64,000 nucleotides of DNA from Planctomycetota bacterium. GTDB taxonomy: Bacteria > Planctomycetota > Phycisphaerae > SM23-33. The DNA lies in contig JAAAOJ010000007.1 of NCBI GenBank assembly GCA_009908915.1, positions 1-64,000 of the forward strand, given 5' to 3'. Under the pieces are notes generated by a model. The model was not told where the DNA came from and did no database searches. It was given only the letters and a program-made list of their open reading frames with translations. Position numbers and translations under genes: made by a program. Positions within the stretch are counted from its first letter, which is position 1; every line of letters starts with the position of its first letter. Positions 54,429-63,034 of the stretch are shown here, piece by piece.

Positions 54429-55853
54429 TTAGAAATACAGATCGCGCTGGTCGCTGCTCTCGATGTCGGCGAGCTTGGTTCGCAGTTCACCCTTCTGCCT
54501 GCCGTCCGGCAGGCGGTCCAGTTCGGTGGCGATGACCGTCTCGCCGAGGGCGCGCGTCTTAGGCGAGGCGTAGTCGACCAGATACTCCTTGAGCGTCGTC
54601 AGCGCATTCGGGGTGCAGTAGCGTTTGATGAAGCCGGGAATCGCGAACTCCATGAAGTGCTCGCCGGTTCGGCCAAGACGATAGCACGCGGTGCACCAAC
54701 TGGGCACAAAACCGGTCTGCAGCAGTTCGCGAACCACTTCGTCCAGGCTGCGGACATCGCCGATGGTGAACTGTTCCTTGCGAAGTGTCTGCGCATCGCC
54801 GGCAGCAGTATAACCGCCCAATTCGATGCGGGTGCCGGCGTCGATCTGCGAGACGCCAAATTCCATGACGTCTCGCCGCACCTCTGCCTTCTCCCGGGCC
54901 GTGAGGATCAGCCCGGTGTACGGCACGGCAAGCCGCAAAATAGCAACAAGCCGTTTGAACTCAGCATCACTGACGCGGCTGAACTCATCCATATCCAGAC
55001 CGGTCGCCGGCGTCAGACGCGGGAAGCTGACGGTGTGAGGCCCGCAACCGTAGGTATTCTGCAGGTGCAGCGAATGGGCGACCAGGGCGAGCGTTTCGAA
55101 CTTCCAATTCGTCAGGCCGAACAACGCCCCGATGCCGACATCGTCCTGGCCGGCTTCCAATGCGCGGCTGAGGGCGTCGAGCCGCCAACGGTAATCGGCT
55201 TTCTGCGTGCCGGCGCGATGTACCCGGGCATAGGTGGCGTGATGGTAGGTTTCCTGGAAGACCTGGTACGTGCCGATGCCCGCCTCGCGAACCACGCGAT
55301 ACCCCTCGACATCCAGCGGCGCAGCGTTGATGTTTACCCGGCGGATCTCGCCGTGGCCGACCTTGGTCTCATAAACGCTGCGGACCGTCTCCGCGATGAA
55401 TTCGGGGCTGTACCACGGGTGCTCGCCGTAGACCAGGATCAGCCGCTTGTGGCCGACGTTCTCCAACGCCTCAACCTCACCGACGATTTCATCATGACTG
55501 AGCGTGCGGCGGATGGAGTCTACGTTGGACCGCCGGAAGCCACAGTACGCACAGTCGTTCGTGCAGTAGCTGCCGATGTACAGCGGCGCGAAGAGCACAA
55601 TGCGATTGCCGTAGACGCAGCGCTTGAGTTGGCGGGCGGCGTCGAAGATTTCCTGCTGCAGATCCGGCGTGTCGGCGGCCAGCAGCACCGCCGTTTCTTC
55701 GACGCTGAGCGGCTGCTTCTCGAGCGATTTGGCGATGACGTCGCAGACCTCGGCGGCGTCCGGCGCTGGGCGAGCCGCAAGGGCTTCCAACGCAGCGTCG
55801 TCAATGAAATCAACCGCGTGTTTACTCAGTTCTCGTGTTTGCGTAACGGCCAT
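54429..55853 (-). CDS. hydG: [FeFe]-hydrogenase maturase HydG (radical-SAM tyrosine lyase)
   Basis: A 474-residue radical-SAM enzyme that cleaves tyrosine to CO and CN and builds the Fe(CO)2CN synthon. The SAM cluster motif is SYCTNDCAYCGF (CxxxCxxC) near residue 100. The C-terminal auxiliary cluster has WCTACYRLGRTGEHF and RYCTPNALTT (CxxC...C), which distinguishes HydG from ThiH. AGGAGG lies 5 bp before the ATG. It is the first gene of the hydG-aspA unit. Confidence 0.95.
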   Translation of the reverse strand: MAVTQTRELSKHAVDFIDDAALEALAARPAPDAAEVCDVIAKSLEKQPLSVEETAVLLAADTPDLQQEIFDAARQLKRCVYGNRIVLFAPLYIGSYCTNDCAYCGFRRSNVDSIRRTLSHDEIVGEVEALENVGHKRLILVYGEHPWYSPEFIAETVRSVYETKVGHGEIRRVNINAAPLDVEGYRVVREAGIGTYQVFQETYHHATYARVHRAGTQKADYRWRLDALSRALEAGQDDVGIGALFGLTNWKFETLALVAHSLHLQNTYGCGPHTVSFPRLTPATGLDMDEFSRVSDAEFKRLVAILRLAVPYTGLILTAREKAEVRRDVMEFGVSQIDAGTRIELGGYTAAGDAQTLRKEQFTIGDVRSLDEVVRELLQTGFVPSWCTACYRLGRTGEHFMEFAIPGFIKRYCTPNALTTLKEYLVDYASPKTRALGETVIATELDRLPDGRQKGELRTKLADIESSDQRDLYF

Positions 55854-55885
55854 GACGGCCTCCTATCTATGAAGCTGTCGCAGAA

Positions 55886-55994
55886 GTGGCATGGGCGCCT
55901 CGCCCATGAGTATCACGGCCGTCCCGGTCGTGCAGTCCTCGTTATTCCACGAGCACAATGCTCATGTGACTGACGGCCACAATGGCCATGCCAC
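55886..55994. mobile_element. 109-bp multi-hairpin element with 9-bp terminal inverted repeats
   Basis: Perfect ends GTGGCATGG (55886-55894) and CCATGCCAC (55986-55994). Inside are hairpins CATGGGCG-CCT-CGCCCATG (55890-55908), GAGCA-CAA-TGCTC (55951-55963) and GGCCA-CAA-TGGCC (55975-55987). It fills the hydE-hydG gap. It looks like a REP/MITE-type dispersed element and would give a highly structured mRNA spacer. Confidence 0.65.
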
Positions 55995-56011
55995 GTGTTC
56001 TCAGATGGTTC

Positions 56012-57085
56012 CTATGTTGTCGCAAGACGATTGATGTATGCCGGCGAATCGCCGCGGCCTTCGCCAACGGATCGTCCGATGGATGCGATGCGGGCCCTTA
56101 AGCAGTGCAGGCACTGTTCTGCGGTTTCGTCGACACACGCCTTCGCGGGGTAAATGTCGTACAGAGCCCGGTATCGGGTGGGGGTGCAGTTCGGCATGAC
56201 GACGTTGGCGCCCCGTTGCAGGCCAAGCTCGCGACCCTCGGTCTGGTTCAGCGTTGCCAAGGCGGACGTCGAGGGAATGTTGCTGGCCGGGCAGAGCAGC
56301 CGCGTCAGGGCGACCACCTTGTAGGCCATCTGCTCCGTGTTGGGCACCTGCCCCTCCTCAGCGGGCGGCAGCAATGCTGTCGGCCCGGCGGGATGCGGAA
56401 TAAACGGCCCGACGCCGATCATGTCCAGCTCCAGCCGACCGAACCACTCGATATCCGTCGCCAGATCGTCATACGTCTGGCCGGGGATGCCGATCATCAC
56501 GCCCGAGCCGGTCTCATAGCCGATCTCGCGCAACTGGCGCAGCAACTCGAAGCGGTCGCTGCGATCCTGGCCCGCCCGCGGCGGATGAATACGATCGTAC
56601 AGGTCGCGATTGGATGTCTCGAACCGCAGCAGGTAGCGGTCGGCGCCGGCGTCCCGCCACCGCTTCAGCTCGTCCAGAGGACGCTCGCCCACACTTAGAG
56701 TGATCGCCAGCTCCGTTTCACGATGGATGCGGCAAATAACGTCAGCCAGCCATAAGGCGCTGATGCCGTAATCCTCGCCGGATTGCATCACCACAGTTCC
56801 GTAGCCGTAGGAGGCCGCCGCGTGAGCGCAGTCGAGTATCTCATCCGCCGTCATGCGGTATCGCTGGATGCGGCGGTTGGTTGAATTCAGACCACAGTAA
56901 CCGCAGGTGCGAACGCAGTGATTCGAGAACTCGATGAGTCCGCGCAGGTGAACCGCGTCGCCGACGTTCTCGCGGCGAACCGCATTGGCTCGCGCCCAGA
57001 GTCGGTCGAGCTGCTCCGACCGGTCCTCTTCCAGCCAGGTTCGAATCTCATCATGCGTCATCAAGCTTCTCACCCACTGCGACAC
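56012..57085 (-). CDS. hydE: [FeFe]-hydrogenase maturase HydE (radical SAM)
   Basis: A 357-residue radical-SAM enzyme that acts after HydG on the iron-cysteine synthon in 2Fe subcluster assembly. The SAM cluster motif is SNHCVRTCGYCGLNS (CxxxCxxC, about residues 57-64). GIPGQTYDDLATDIEWF and IGVGPFIPHPAGPTA are typical HydE segments. GTG 57085 has AGGAG 5 bp upstream; an ATG 24 bp inside is an alternative start. It lies downstream of the TM1266-type regulator on the same strand. Confidence 0.95.
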   Translation of the reverse strand: MSQWVRSLMTHDEIRTWLEEDRSEQLDRLWARANAVRRENVGDAVHLRGLIEFSNHCVRTCGYCGLNSTNRRIQRYRMTADEILDCAHAAASYGYGTVVMQSGEDYGISALWLADVICRIHRETELAITLSVGERPLDELKRWRDAGADRYLLRFETSNRDLYDRIHPPRAGQDRSDRFELLRQLREIGYETGSGVMIGIPGQTYDDLATDIEWFGRLELDMIGVGPFIPHPAGPTALLPPAEEGQVPNTEQMAYKVVALTRLLCPASNIPSTSALATLNQTEGRELGLQRGANVVMPNCTPTRYRALYDIYPAKACVDETAEQCLHCLRARIASIGRSVGEGRGDSPAYINRLATT

Positions 57086-57181
57086 TGAGACTCCTGTGCG
57101 CGGTGTAGCACCTGCTGCACCGGGTGACGGGTTCTCACGACATGACAGCCCTTCGGGCCGCCATGCACAAAGGACGCGTAC

Positions 57182-57445
57182 CTATTCGGGATGGTGGAAG
57201 ACCATGGCCTGGCACTCGACACCGTCGAGGGCATTGAGCTTGTCGGCCAGTTCGCGGATCCCTTCCTCCGGGCCGATCATCTCCAGCAGCAGCAGGCCGT
57301 TGTTGCCGCCTTCCTTTTCCATCTCATGCAGGCCGAGGCGGGTCTTGATCTGCTGACCGTTGGCGGTCAGGAGCTTCTGGACCTCGACGGCCTCCTCAAT
57401 CCGGTCGGTAATGTGAATACCAAGGATCGTGTGCGGTGCGTACAT
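57182..57445 (-). CDS. TM1266-family iron-only hydrogenase system regulator
   Basis: An 87-residue ACT/NikR-C-like small protein. APHTILGIHITDRIEEAVEV and GVECQAMVFHHPE match the TM1266 family found beside [FeFe]-hydrogenase genes. It is presumed to be a ligand- or metal-binding regulator without its own DNA-binding domain. ATG 57445 follows GGAG at 7 bp. It sits between the two-component genes and hydE. Confidence 0.85.
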   Translation of the reverse strand: MYAPHTILGIHITDRIEEAVEVQKLLTANGQQIKTRLGLHEMEKEGGNNGLLLLEMIGPEEGIRELADKLNALDGVECQAMVFHHPE

Positions 57446-57516
57446 GTCGTTCTCCAAATGGTAACTGTCAGTGGTATGTAGCGTCGGTTGCCAGGAGCGT
57501 TGGGGACAGTCGGTGC

Positions 57517-58695
57517 TTACTCCGCGTCGCCGTCGGCATCGTCGGCCTGCTCGGCGGGGGCGTCCTCCGGCTCGGCGGGCCGAAGGCTGGCCGAGAACGT
57601 CGAGCCGACGTCCGGCGTGGAGTTGACACGGATGTCGCCACCGTAGATCGTCACCAGCCGCTTGACGATGCTCAGACCCAGACCGCTGCCGAGAATGTGC
57701 TTCGTGTGCCTATTGCGGATACGGGCAAACTCGCCGAAAAGCTTGGCCTGGTCGTCCTTGGTCATACCGATGCCGGTATCGGCCACGCTCAGTCGGGCCC
57801 CGCCGTCGCCGGTGGCTTTGATGGTGACGTCGACCGTGCCGTCGTCGCGGTTGTATTTGACGGCGTTGGAGATGAGGTTGTTGAAGATGATGTCCATCTC
57901 GGTGCGGTCGGCGTCGATGACTACGGGGCCGTCCACGTGGAGGTTCAGGTCGATGTGTCGCTCGGCGGCGCGGGATTCCATCAGCTCGATCGACGACGTG
58001 GCGACGTCGACGAGGTCGACCGGCTCGATCTCGCGAACGCGCGTGCCGGACTCGATTTTGGTCATATCCAGCAGATCGATGATGAGGGTGCGCATCTGGT
58101 CGATTCGGGTTCGGCTGCGACCGATCATATCGTCGTACTTGCCGACGGTCTCGCCGAGGGTGCGATCCTGCAGCAGATCGAGGTAGCTGTCGACGGCGGC
58201 CAGCGGGGCCTTGAGTTCGTGGCCGAGCACGCGGATGAACTCAAAGCGAACGCGGCGCTTTTCCTCGGCGAGGTCGCGGGCCCGACGGGCGAGCACCACG
58301 CGCGAGGCGGCCTTCTTCACCGAGTACTTCAGCTCCGCCGGCGTGAAGGGCTTGGGCAGAAAGTCGTAGGCGCCTTCCTTGGTGGCCTTGACGGCGATCT
58401 CGATCGAGGCGTAGGCGGTGATCATGATCGTCAGGATGTCCTCCTCGCCTTTCGGGAGGCGTTCGAGGACGTCCATGCCGGTCATGCCGGGCAGTTTGTG
58501 GTCCAGCAGCAGGATAGCCGGGGGTGTGTCGTGGATGAGTTCGAGGGCGCGTTCGCCGCTTTCAGCTTCGATGATCTCAAAGCCGACATCGCAGTCGGTG
58601 TCCGGCAGGTAGAAACGGTAGTCGCGCAGCGCCCGCTGCACGCCCATCCGCATGCCCGGCTCGTCGTCAACAATCATCACTCTCAGCGTTTCCAC
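57517..58695 (-). CDS. response-regulator/histidine-kinase hybrid (REC-HisKA-HATPase)
   Basis: A 392-residue soluble protein. An N-terminal receiver (1-125: VMIVDDEP, LLLDHKLPG with the phospho-Asp, ITAYAS, PKPFTPAEL) is joined to HisKA (FIRVLGHELKAPLAAVDSYL, with the phospho-His in GHELKAPL). HATPase_c follows (IFNNLISNAVKYNRDDGT, DTGIGMT, GSGLGLSIVK). The tail is acidic. With REC in front it can receive a phosphate and then control its own kinase, so it suits an intermediate position in a phosphorelay. The GTG start is 93 bp downstream of the single-domain REC gene. No DNA-binding output is present. Confidence 0.9.
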   Translation of the reverse strand: METLRVMIVDDEPGMRMGVQRALRDYRFYLPDTDCDVGFEIIEAESGERALELIHDTPPAILLLDHKLPGMTGMDVLERLPKGEEDILTIMITAYASIEIAVKATKEGAYDFLPKPFTPAELKYSVKKAASRVVLARRARDLAEEKRRVRFEFIRVLGHELKAPLAAVDSYLDLLQDRTLGETVGKYDDMIGRSRTRIDQMRTLIIDLLDMTKIESGTRVREIEPVDLVDVATSSIELMESRAAERHIDLNLHVDGPVVIDADRTEMDIIFNNLISNAVKYNRDDGTVDVTIKATGDGGARLSVADTGIGMTKDDQAKLFGEFARIRNRHTKHILGSGLGLSIVKRLVTIYGGDIRVNSTPDVGSTFSASLRPAEPEDAPAEQADDADGDAE

Positions 58696-58788
58696 GAGGA
58701 AACCTTACCTTTCAACGTCAAGCTGCCAAGACCGCACGACCGCGGAGACAATCATCTCCCGGATCGCTCCGCGTTTCAATGCCCGGAC

Positions 58789-59196
58789 CTATTCCGTCAG
58801 AAGGTGTTCGATGTCGGCCTGCAGCTGCTCGAAGCGGATCGGTTTGGCCAGGACGGCGTCGGCCTTGACCCAACTGCGTTCTTCCTTCGTTGCGGCATCG
58901 AATTCGATACCGGTCTCCGAGGCCACGCCGGTGACGAGGATGACGGGCAGTTCCGGCATGAGCTTCTTGGCGGCGTAGCACAGCGTAAAGCCGGTGTCTT
59001 CGTTCTCCATCATCAGGTCGACGACGAGGACGTCGGGCTTGGTCTCGCGGATCAACTGTTCGGCATTGTCGCTGCTGTCGACATCAACGACGTTGAAACC
59101 GGCGGCCTCGAGTCGCGTCTTCTGCGCGAGGAGGAAGTCCGGATCGTCGTCGAACATGAGTATGGTCTTGCCCTGCGTGGGGGCCGCGTCGGTCAT
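58789..59196 (-). CDS. single-domain response regulator
   Basis: A 135-residue receiver domain with no output domain: ILMFDDDPDFLLAQ, the phospho-Asp in VLVVDLMMEN, VILVTGVAS and AKPIRFEQL. Its ATG overlaps the sensor kinase TGA (ATGA), so the two are co-translated and it is the probable phosphoacceptor of that kinase. It may relay phosphate to the downstream hybrid kinase. Confidence 0.9.
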   Translation of the reverse strand: MTDAAPTQGKTILMFDDDPDFLLAQKTRLEAAGFNVVDVDSSDNAEQLIRETKPDVLVVDLMMENEDTGFTLCYAAKKLMPELPVILVTGVASETGIEFDAATKEERSWVKADAVLAKPIRFEQLQADIEHLLTE

Positions 59197-61205
59197 AGTG
59201 TTTCCTGTCCTTCTCGGGGTAGTTCGATAATAAACGTCGTTCCGGTCGCCCCGTTGGCGGGGTCGGCGTTGGACTCGACGTCAATGCTGCCCTTGTGCAT
59301 CTTAATGATACCGTACGTGACGGCCAGGCCAAGTCCCGTGCCCTTGCCGATCTGCTTGGTGGTGAAGAACGGCTCGAAAATCTTGCCGAGATTCTCTTCC
59401 GGGACGCCCGTGCCGGTATCGGTCACGCGGATGCGGACGGCCTGGTCCGTACCGTCGGTGGTGACGGCCAGCAGGCCGCCGTCGGGCATGGCCGCAAAGG
59501 CATTCGTGCAGAGGTTCGTGAGCACCTGGACGATCTGGTCGGCGTCGATTTCAGCGTACGGATCGTCGAGGCCTTCCTCGACGCGGAGATTGACGTTGTC
59601 CGGCACGGCCAGCGGATCGAGCGAGCGGCGGATCAGGCCGTGAACGTCGGTGCGTTGGCGGAGCACTTTGTTCTGTCGGGCGAAGTGCAGCAGCCCGGCG
59701 ACGATCTTCTTGCAGCGGTCGGCTTGTTCGGCGATCATCCGCAGGTCGCCGCGTTGCTTGCCGCTCTCTTCGCATTCGTCGAGCAGCAAGTGAGCATACA
59801 TCAGTACCACGCCGAGCGGGTTGTTGACCTCGTGGGCGATACCCGCGGCGAGCTGGCCCATGCTGGCGAGCTTCTCCGACTGCATCAATGCTTCCTGCGC
59901 GTTGTGCAACTGGTCGTTTGAGTCGGCCAGAGCGTTGATCGTATCGCGCAGCTTCTCGATGGTATTCGGCAGGCACATCTCGGACTCGGCGAGGCCCTTG
60001 CAGATCGCGATGGCATGCTCACGGCAGGTGTCGTAGCCGCACGCACCGCAGTTGAGTTCGTCGGCGGGCTCGAACTTACCCATCCGCGCGAGAATCTCCT
60101 CAAGCTGCCGTTCCGCGGGCGTGGGAATGCGCTGGTCGTTGCGGACGAATTCTCGCGAGAGGTCCAGCGCCTCCAGGCGATTGACGTAGCTGCGCCACCG
60201 TTGCTCGTCGAACGTCTTCATGCGGCTGCGGACATAGCGGCTGACGCAGCTTCGCCGGCGGAACAGCGGCGTGTTGCCCGTCATGCCCGGCCCCATGATA
60301 CAGCCTTGGCAGGCCAGCACTTCCAGCAGGCGGGCGTCGAGGTTGCCCTCGGCAAACTCGCGCAGGGCCTCGGTGAAATTGCTTCGCCCTTCGGTGGCAA
60401 CGACCTGGCCGGCCATCAGGTCTTCCTGGATGTTGGCGGCCTGAAGCATGCCGCGGCTGATGGGGAAGAGAGCACCGGCGGCGGAATGCGGCGGATCGAA
60501 GTCACTGGGTTCGACGTCGTCGGGGTGGATGTCGCAGCGGAGCAAGAGCATGCGCAGCTCGGCGAAGGTAATGGCGCAGTCGACCTCGTCGAGGACCATC
60601 TCGGAGGCGGCTTCCACTTTCTTGGCGATGCACGGGCCGACGAAAACGGTGCGGACGTCCTCGCCGTAGATTTCGCGCAGGACACGGGCCATCGCGACCA
60701 TCGGCGAGACGATCGGCGCGAGGGATTCGGCCTGGTCCGGGAAGTAGCGTTCCACGTAGCCGACGATGGCGGGGCAGCTCGTAGCGATGTAGCGGGCATC
60801 GTCGTCGGAGTCGGTAAACAGTCGACGATAGCGGTCGGCGACCAGGTCCGCTCCGAAGCCGACCTCGGCCACGATATCGGCGCCGAGCGCGCGGATCATG
60901 CCGACCAGTTGTTCCGGATCGGCGTCGACGACGTCGGCGGGAAAGCTCGGCGCGACCATGACGGCGACACGCGCCCCGCCGGAAAGCCAATGCTCGAACT
61001 GCTCAACGGTGCTCAGCGCTTCCTTGGCGTTCTGGCTGCAGACCTTCACGCAGTTGCCGCAAGCGATGCAGCGTTCCGGGATGACGTCCGCCTGCCCATC
61101 GACGATACGAATAGCCTTGGCGGGGCACTCCCGCACGCATGTGTAGCACATGCGACAGCGCTCGTGAACGGTTGTGACAAACGGCTTGTTCGTGTCAGGT
61201 TTCAT
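59193..61205 (-). CDS. hydrogenase-like iron-sulfur sensor histidine kinase
   Basis: A 670-residue soluble protein. Two [4Fe-4S] motifs (CRMCYTCVRECP, CIACGNCVKVC) occupy residues about 17-57. An iron-hydrogenase large-subunit-like domain (about 75-330) follows, with altered loops: TSCPAI in place of TSCxPxW, GPCIAKKVE, and ACQGCIMGPG in place of MxCxxGCxxGGG. A four-Cys ARC-type Fe-S domain (NCGACGYDTCREHA) comes next, then HisKA (AAGIAHEVNNPLGVV) and HATPase (DTGTGVPEENLGKIFEPFF). Cysteines for a cubane are largely kept, but L1 is one residue short and its Trp is missing. It probably senses H2 or redox state and does not turn over H2 (inference). It is co-translated with the response regulator. 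Confidence 0.88.
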   Translation of the reverse strand: MKPDTNKPFVTTVHERCRMCYTCVRECPAKAIRIVDGQADVIPERCIACGNCVKVCSQNAKEALSTVEQFEHWLSGGARVAVMVAPSFPADVVDADPEQLVGMIRALGADIVAEVGFGADLVADRYRRLFTDSDDDARYIATSCPAIVGYVERYFPDQAESLAPIVSPMVAMARVLREIYGEDVRTVFVGPCIAKKVEAASEMVLDEVDCAITFAELRMLLLRCDIHPDDVEPSDFDPPHSAAGALFPISRGMLQAANIQEDLMAGQVVATEGRSNFTEALREFAEGNLDARLLEVLACQGCIMGPGMTGNTPLFRRRSCVSRYVRSRMKTFDEQRWRSYVNRLEALDLSREFVRNDQRIPTPAERQLEEILARMGKFEPADELNCGACGYDTCREHAIAICKGLAESEMCLPNTIEKLRDTINALADSNDQLHNAQEALMQSEKLASMGQLAAGIAHEVNNPLGVVLMYAHLLLDECEESGKQRGDLRMIAEQADRCKKIVAGLLHFARQNKVLRQRTDVHGLIRRSLDPLAVPDNVNLRVEEGLDDPYAEIDADQIVQVLTNLCTNAFAAMPDGGLLAVTTDGTDQAVRIRVTDTGTGVPEENLGKIFEPFFTTKQIGKGTGLGLAVTYGIIKMHKGSIDVESNADPANGATGTTFIIELPREGQETL

Positions 61206-61253
61206 GTTGCGTATCCAGTCAACGGGAACCGGGAACCAGTGAACACCAAGTCG

Positions 61254-62975
61254 CTACATCACGGTTTCGCGTTTTGTGTAGTGCGTGTGGAGCAGTTCGT
61301 GGCTTTTGTGGCCGAGCGGCTCGCCGAGGAATTCCTCGTAGAGACGCTTGATAGCCGGGTTCTCGTGGCTGACGCGGATGGAATCCTCGCTGTCGATCTT
61401 GTACAGCGCGTTCATGCGTTCACGGACCTTGTCGAGGTCTGTGCCGATGGGCTGGCCGCCGCCGGCGATGCAGCCGCCGGGGCAGGTCATGACCTCGATG
61501 AAGTGCAGATCGTCGCGTCCTTCGCGAATTTCGTCCAGCAGCTTGCGGGCGTTGCCGACGCCGTTGGCGACGGCCACGCCGACTTCGAGATCGCCGACGG
61601 CAACTGCGGCTTCCTTCACGCCGTTCATGCCGCGGACCGCCTTGACGTCCAGGTCCTGCAACTCCTCGCCGGTGATCAGGTGATAGGCGGTGCGGATGGC
61701 GGCTTCCATCACGCCGCCGGTGGCGCCGAAGATTTTGCCCGCACTGGTCCGCTCGCCAAAGGGCGTGTCGGCGTTGCTGGGTTCGAGGTCGTTGAAGTCC
61801 AGGCCTCGCATGCGGATCAGCCGAGCCAGCTCGCGCGTGGTCAGCACGGCGTCCACGTCCGGGAGGCCGTGGCGGGCCATCTCAGGCCGCGTCGCCTCGA
61901 ACTTCTTGGCGGTGCAGGGCATGGCGGAAACGCTGAAAATCTTCTTGGGGTCCAGGCCCTCGCGGTCGGCGAAGTAGCTCTTGATGACCGCACCGAGCAT
62001 CTGCTGGGGGCTCTTGCAGGTGGAGATATTCTCCAGCATGTCCGGGTAGAACTGCTCGACAAACTTCACCCAGCCGGGCGAACAGCTGGTCATCATCGGC
62101 AGCTTTCCGCCGGTGGACAGGCGGTGAACGAGTTCGGAGGCTTCTTCCATGATCGTCAGGTCGGCACTGAAGGCGGTGTCGAACACGCGGTCAAAGCCCA
62201 GCCGCCGCATGGCCGTGGTCATCAGCCCCACAACATCGGTGCCGGGCTTGAGGCCGAATTCCTCGCCCAGCGTCACAGAAATCGACGGGGCGTGCTGAAC
62301 GACCACGAACGTGTCGGGGTCGCTGATGGCTTCCATGACGTCTTTCAGCGAGGACCGCTCACGGAGGGCGCCGGTCGGGCAAACCATAATGCACTGGCCG
62401 CAGTTCACGCAGCTGGAGAGGTTCAGGCCCTGATCGAAGGCCGTACCGACCATCGCCCTACTACCGCGACCGACAAAGTCGATCGCCGCGACGCCCTGGA
62501 CCTCCTCGCATATGCGCACGCACTTGCCGCACAGGATACACTTGTCCGGGTCGCGTTCAATCGCCGGGTTGGAGACGTCCAGATCGTGGTGGCTGCGGCC
62601 GCCCGTGAAACGCCGCTCGCGCACACCGAGTTCTTCGGCGAGATCCTGCAACTGGCAGTTGCCGTTGCGAACGCAGTACAGGCAGTCGTCGGGGTGGTTC
62701 GCCAGTAGCAGCTCGATGATCGTCTTGCGGGCGCGGACGACTCGGGACGAATGCGTCTTGACGTCCATGCCCTCTTCGACGGGGCAGGCACAGCTCGGAA
62801 CGAGCCCGCGACGTCCGTCAATCTCCACCACGCACATGCGGCAGGCGCCGCTGGGGAAGAGGTCCTTCATGTGACAGAGCGTCGGTACGCGAACGCCGGC
62901 CCGCTCCATCGCGTCGATGAGCAGTTCGCCCTCGCGCGCCTCGATATGTCGGTCGTTAAGGGTAAGCTTTACCAT
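61254..62975 (-). CDS. hydA: [FeFe] hydrogenase catalytic subunit HydA (HndD-like)
   Basis: A 573-residue hydrogenase. An N-terminal [2Fe-2S] domain (FPSGACRMCVVE) is followed by the His/Cys-ligated cluster (HPDDCLYCVRNGNCQLQ) and two [4Fe-4S] clusters (CILCGKCVRICEEVQG, CVNCGQCIMVCPTGAL). The H-cluster domain has L1 TSCSPGW, L2 MPCTAKKFE and L3 MTCPGGCIAGGGQP, all intact. The C-terminus is the small-subunit-like helix. Paired with a NuoF-like subunit, this fits an NAD(P)-linked, possibly electron-bifurcating group A enzyme. AAGGA precedes the ATG by 7 bp. Confidence 0.95.
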   Translation of the reverse strand: MVKLTLNDRHIEAREGELLIDAMERAGVRVPTLCHMKDLFPSGACRMCVVEIDGRRGLVPSCACPVEEGMDVKTHSSRVVRARKTIIELLLANHPDDCLYCVRNGNCQLQDLAEELGVRERRFTGGRSHHDLDVSNPAIERDPDKCILCGKCVRICEEVQGVAAIDFVGRGSRAMVGTAFDQGLNLSSCVNCGQCIMVCPTGALRERSSLKDVMEAISDPDTFVVVQHAPSISVTLGEEFGLKPGTDVVGLMTTAMRRLGFDRVFDTAFSADLTIMEEASELVHRLSTGGKLPMMTSCSPGWVKFVEQFYPDMLENISTCKSPQQMLGAVIKSYFADREGLDPKKIFSVSAMPCTAKKFEATRPEMARHGLPDVDAVLTTRELARLIRMRGLDFNDLEPSNADTPFGERTSAGKIFGATGGVMEAAIRTAYHLITGEELQDLDVKAVRGMNGVKEAAVAVGDLEVGVAVANGVGNARKLLDEIREGRDDLHFIEVMTCPGGCIAGGGQPIGTDLDKVRERMNALYKIDSEDSIRVSHENPAIKRLYEEFLGEPLGHKSHELLHTHYTKRETVM

Positions 62976-63034
62976 GGTTGTATCCTTCGTCAGCAGCCGA
63001 AGACGCTTTCATGCTGAAGATGAGTTCCAAGTTA

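Noticed and set aside
57030..57070. GGTTCGAATCTC resembling a tRNA T-loop
   Set aside because: It lies inside hydE coding sequence and no acceptor or anticodon stems pair around it.
60015..62708. 897-codon open frame on the plus strand across the hydrogenase genes
   Set aside because: Antisense to the sensor kinase and HydA, both with full conserved motifs on the minus strand; GC-rich codons keep the opposite frame open.
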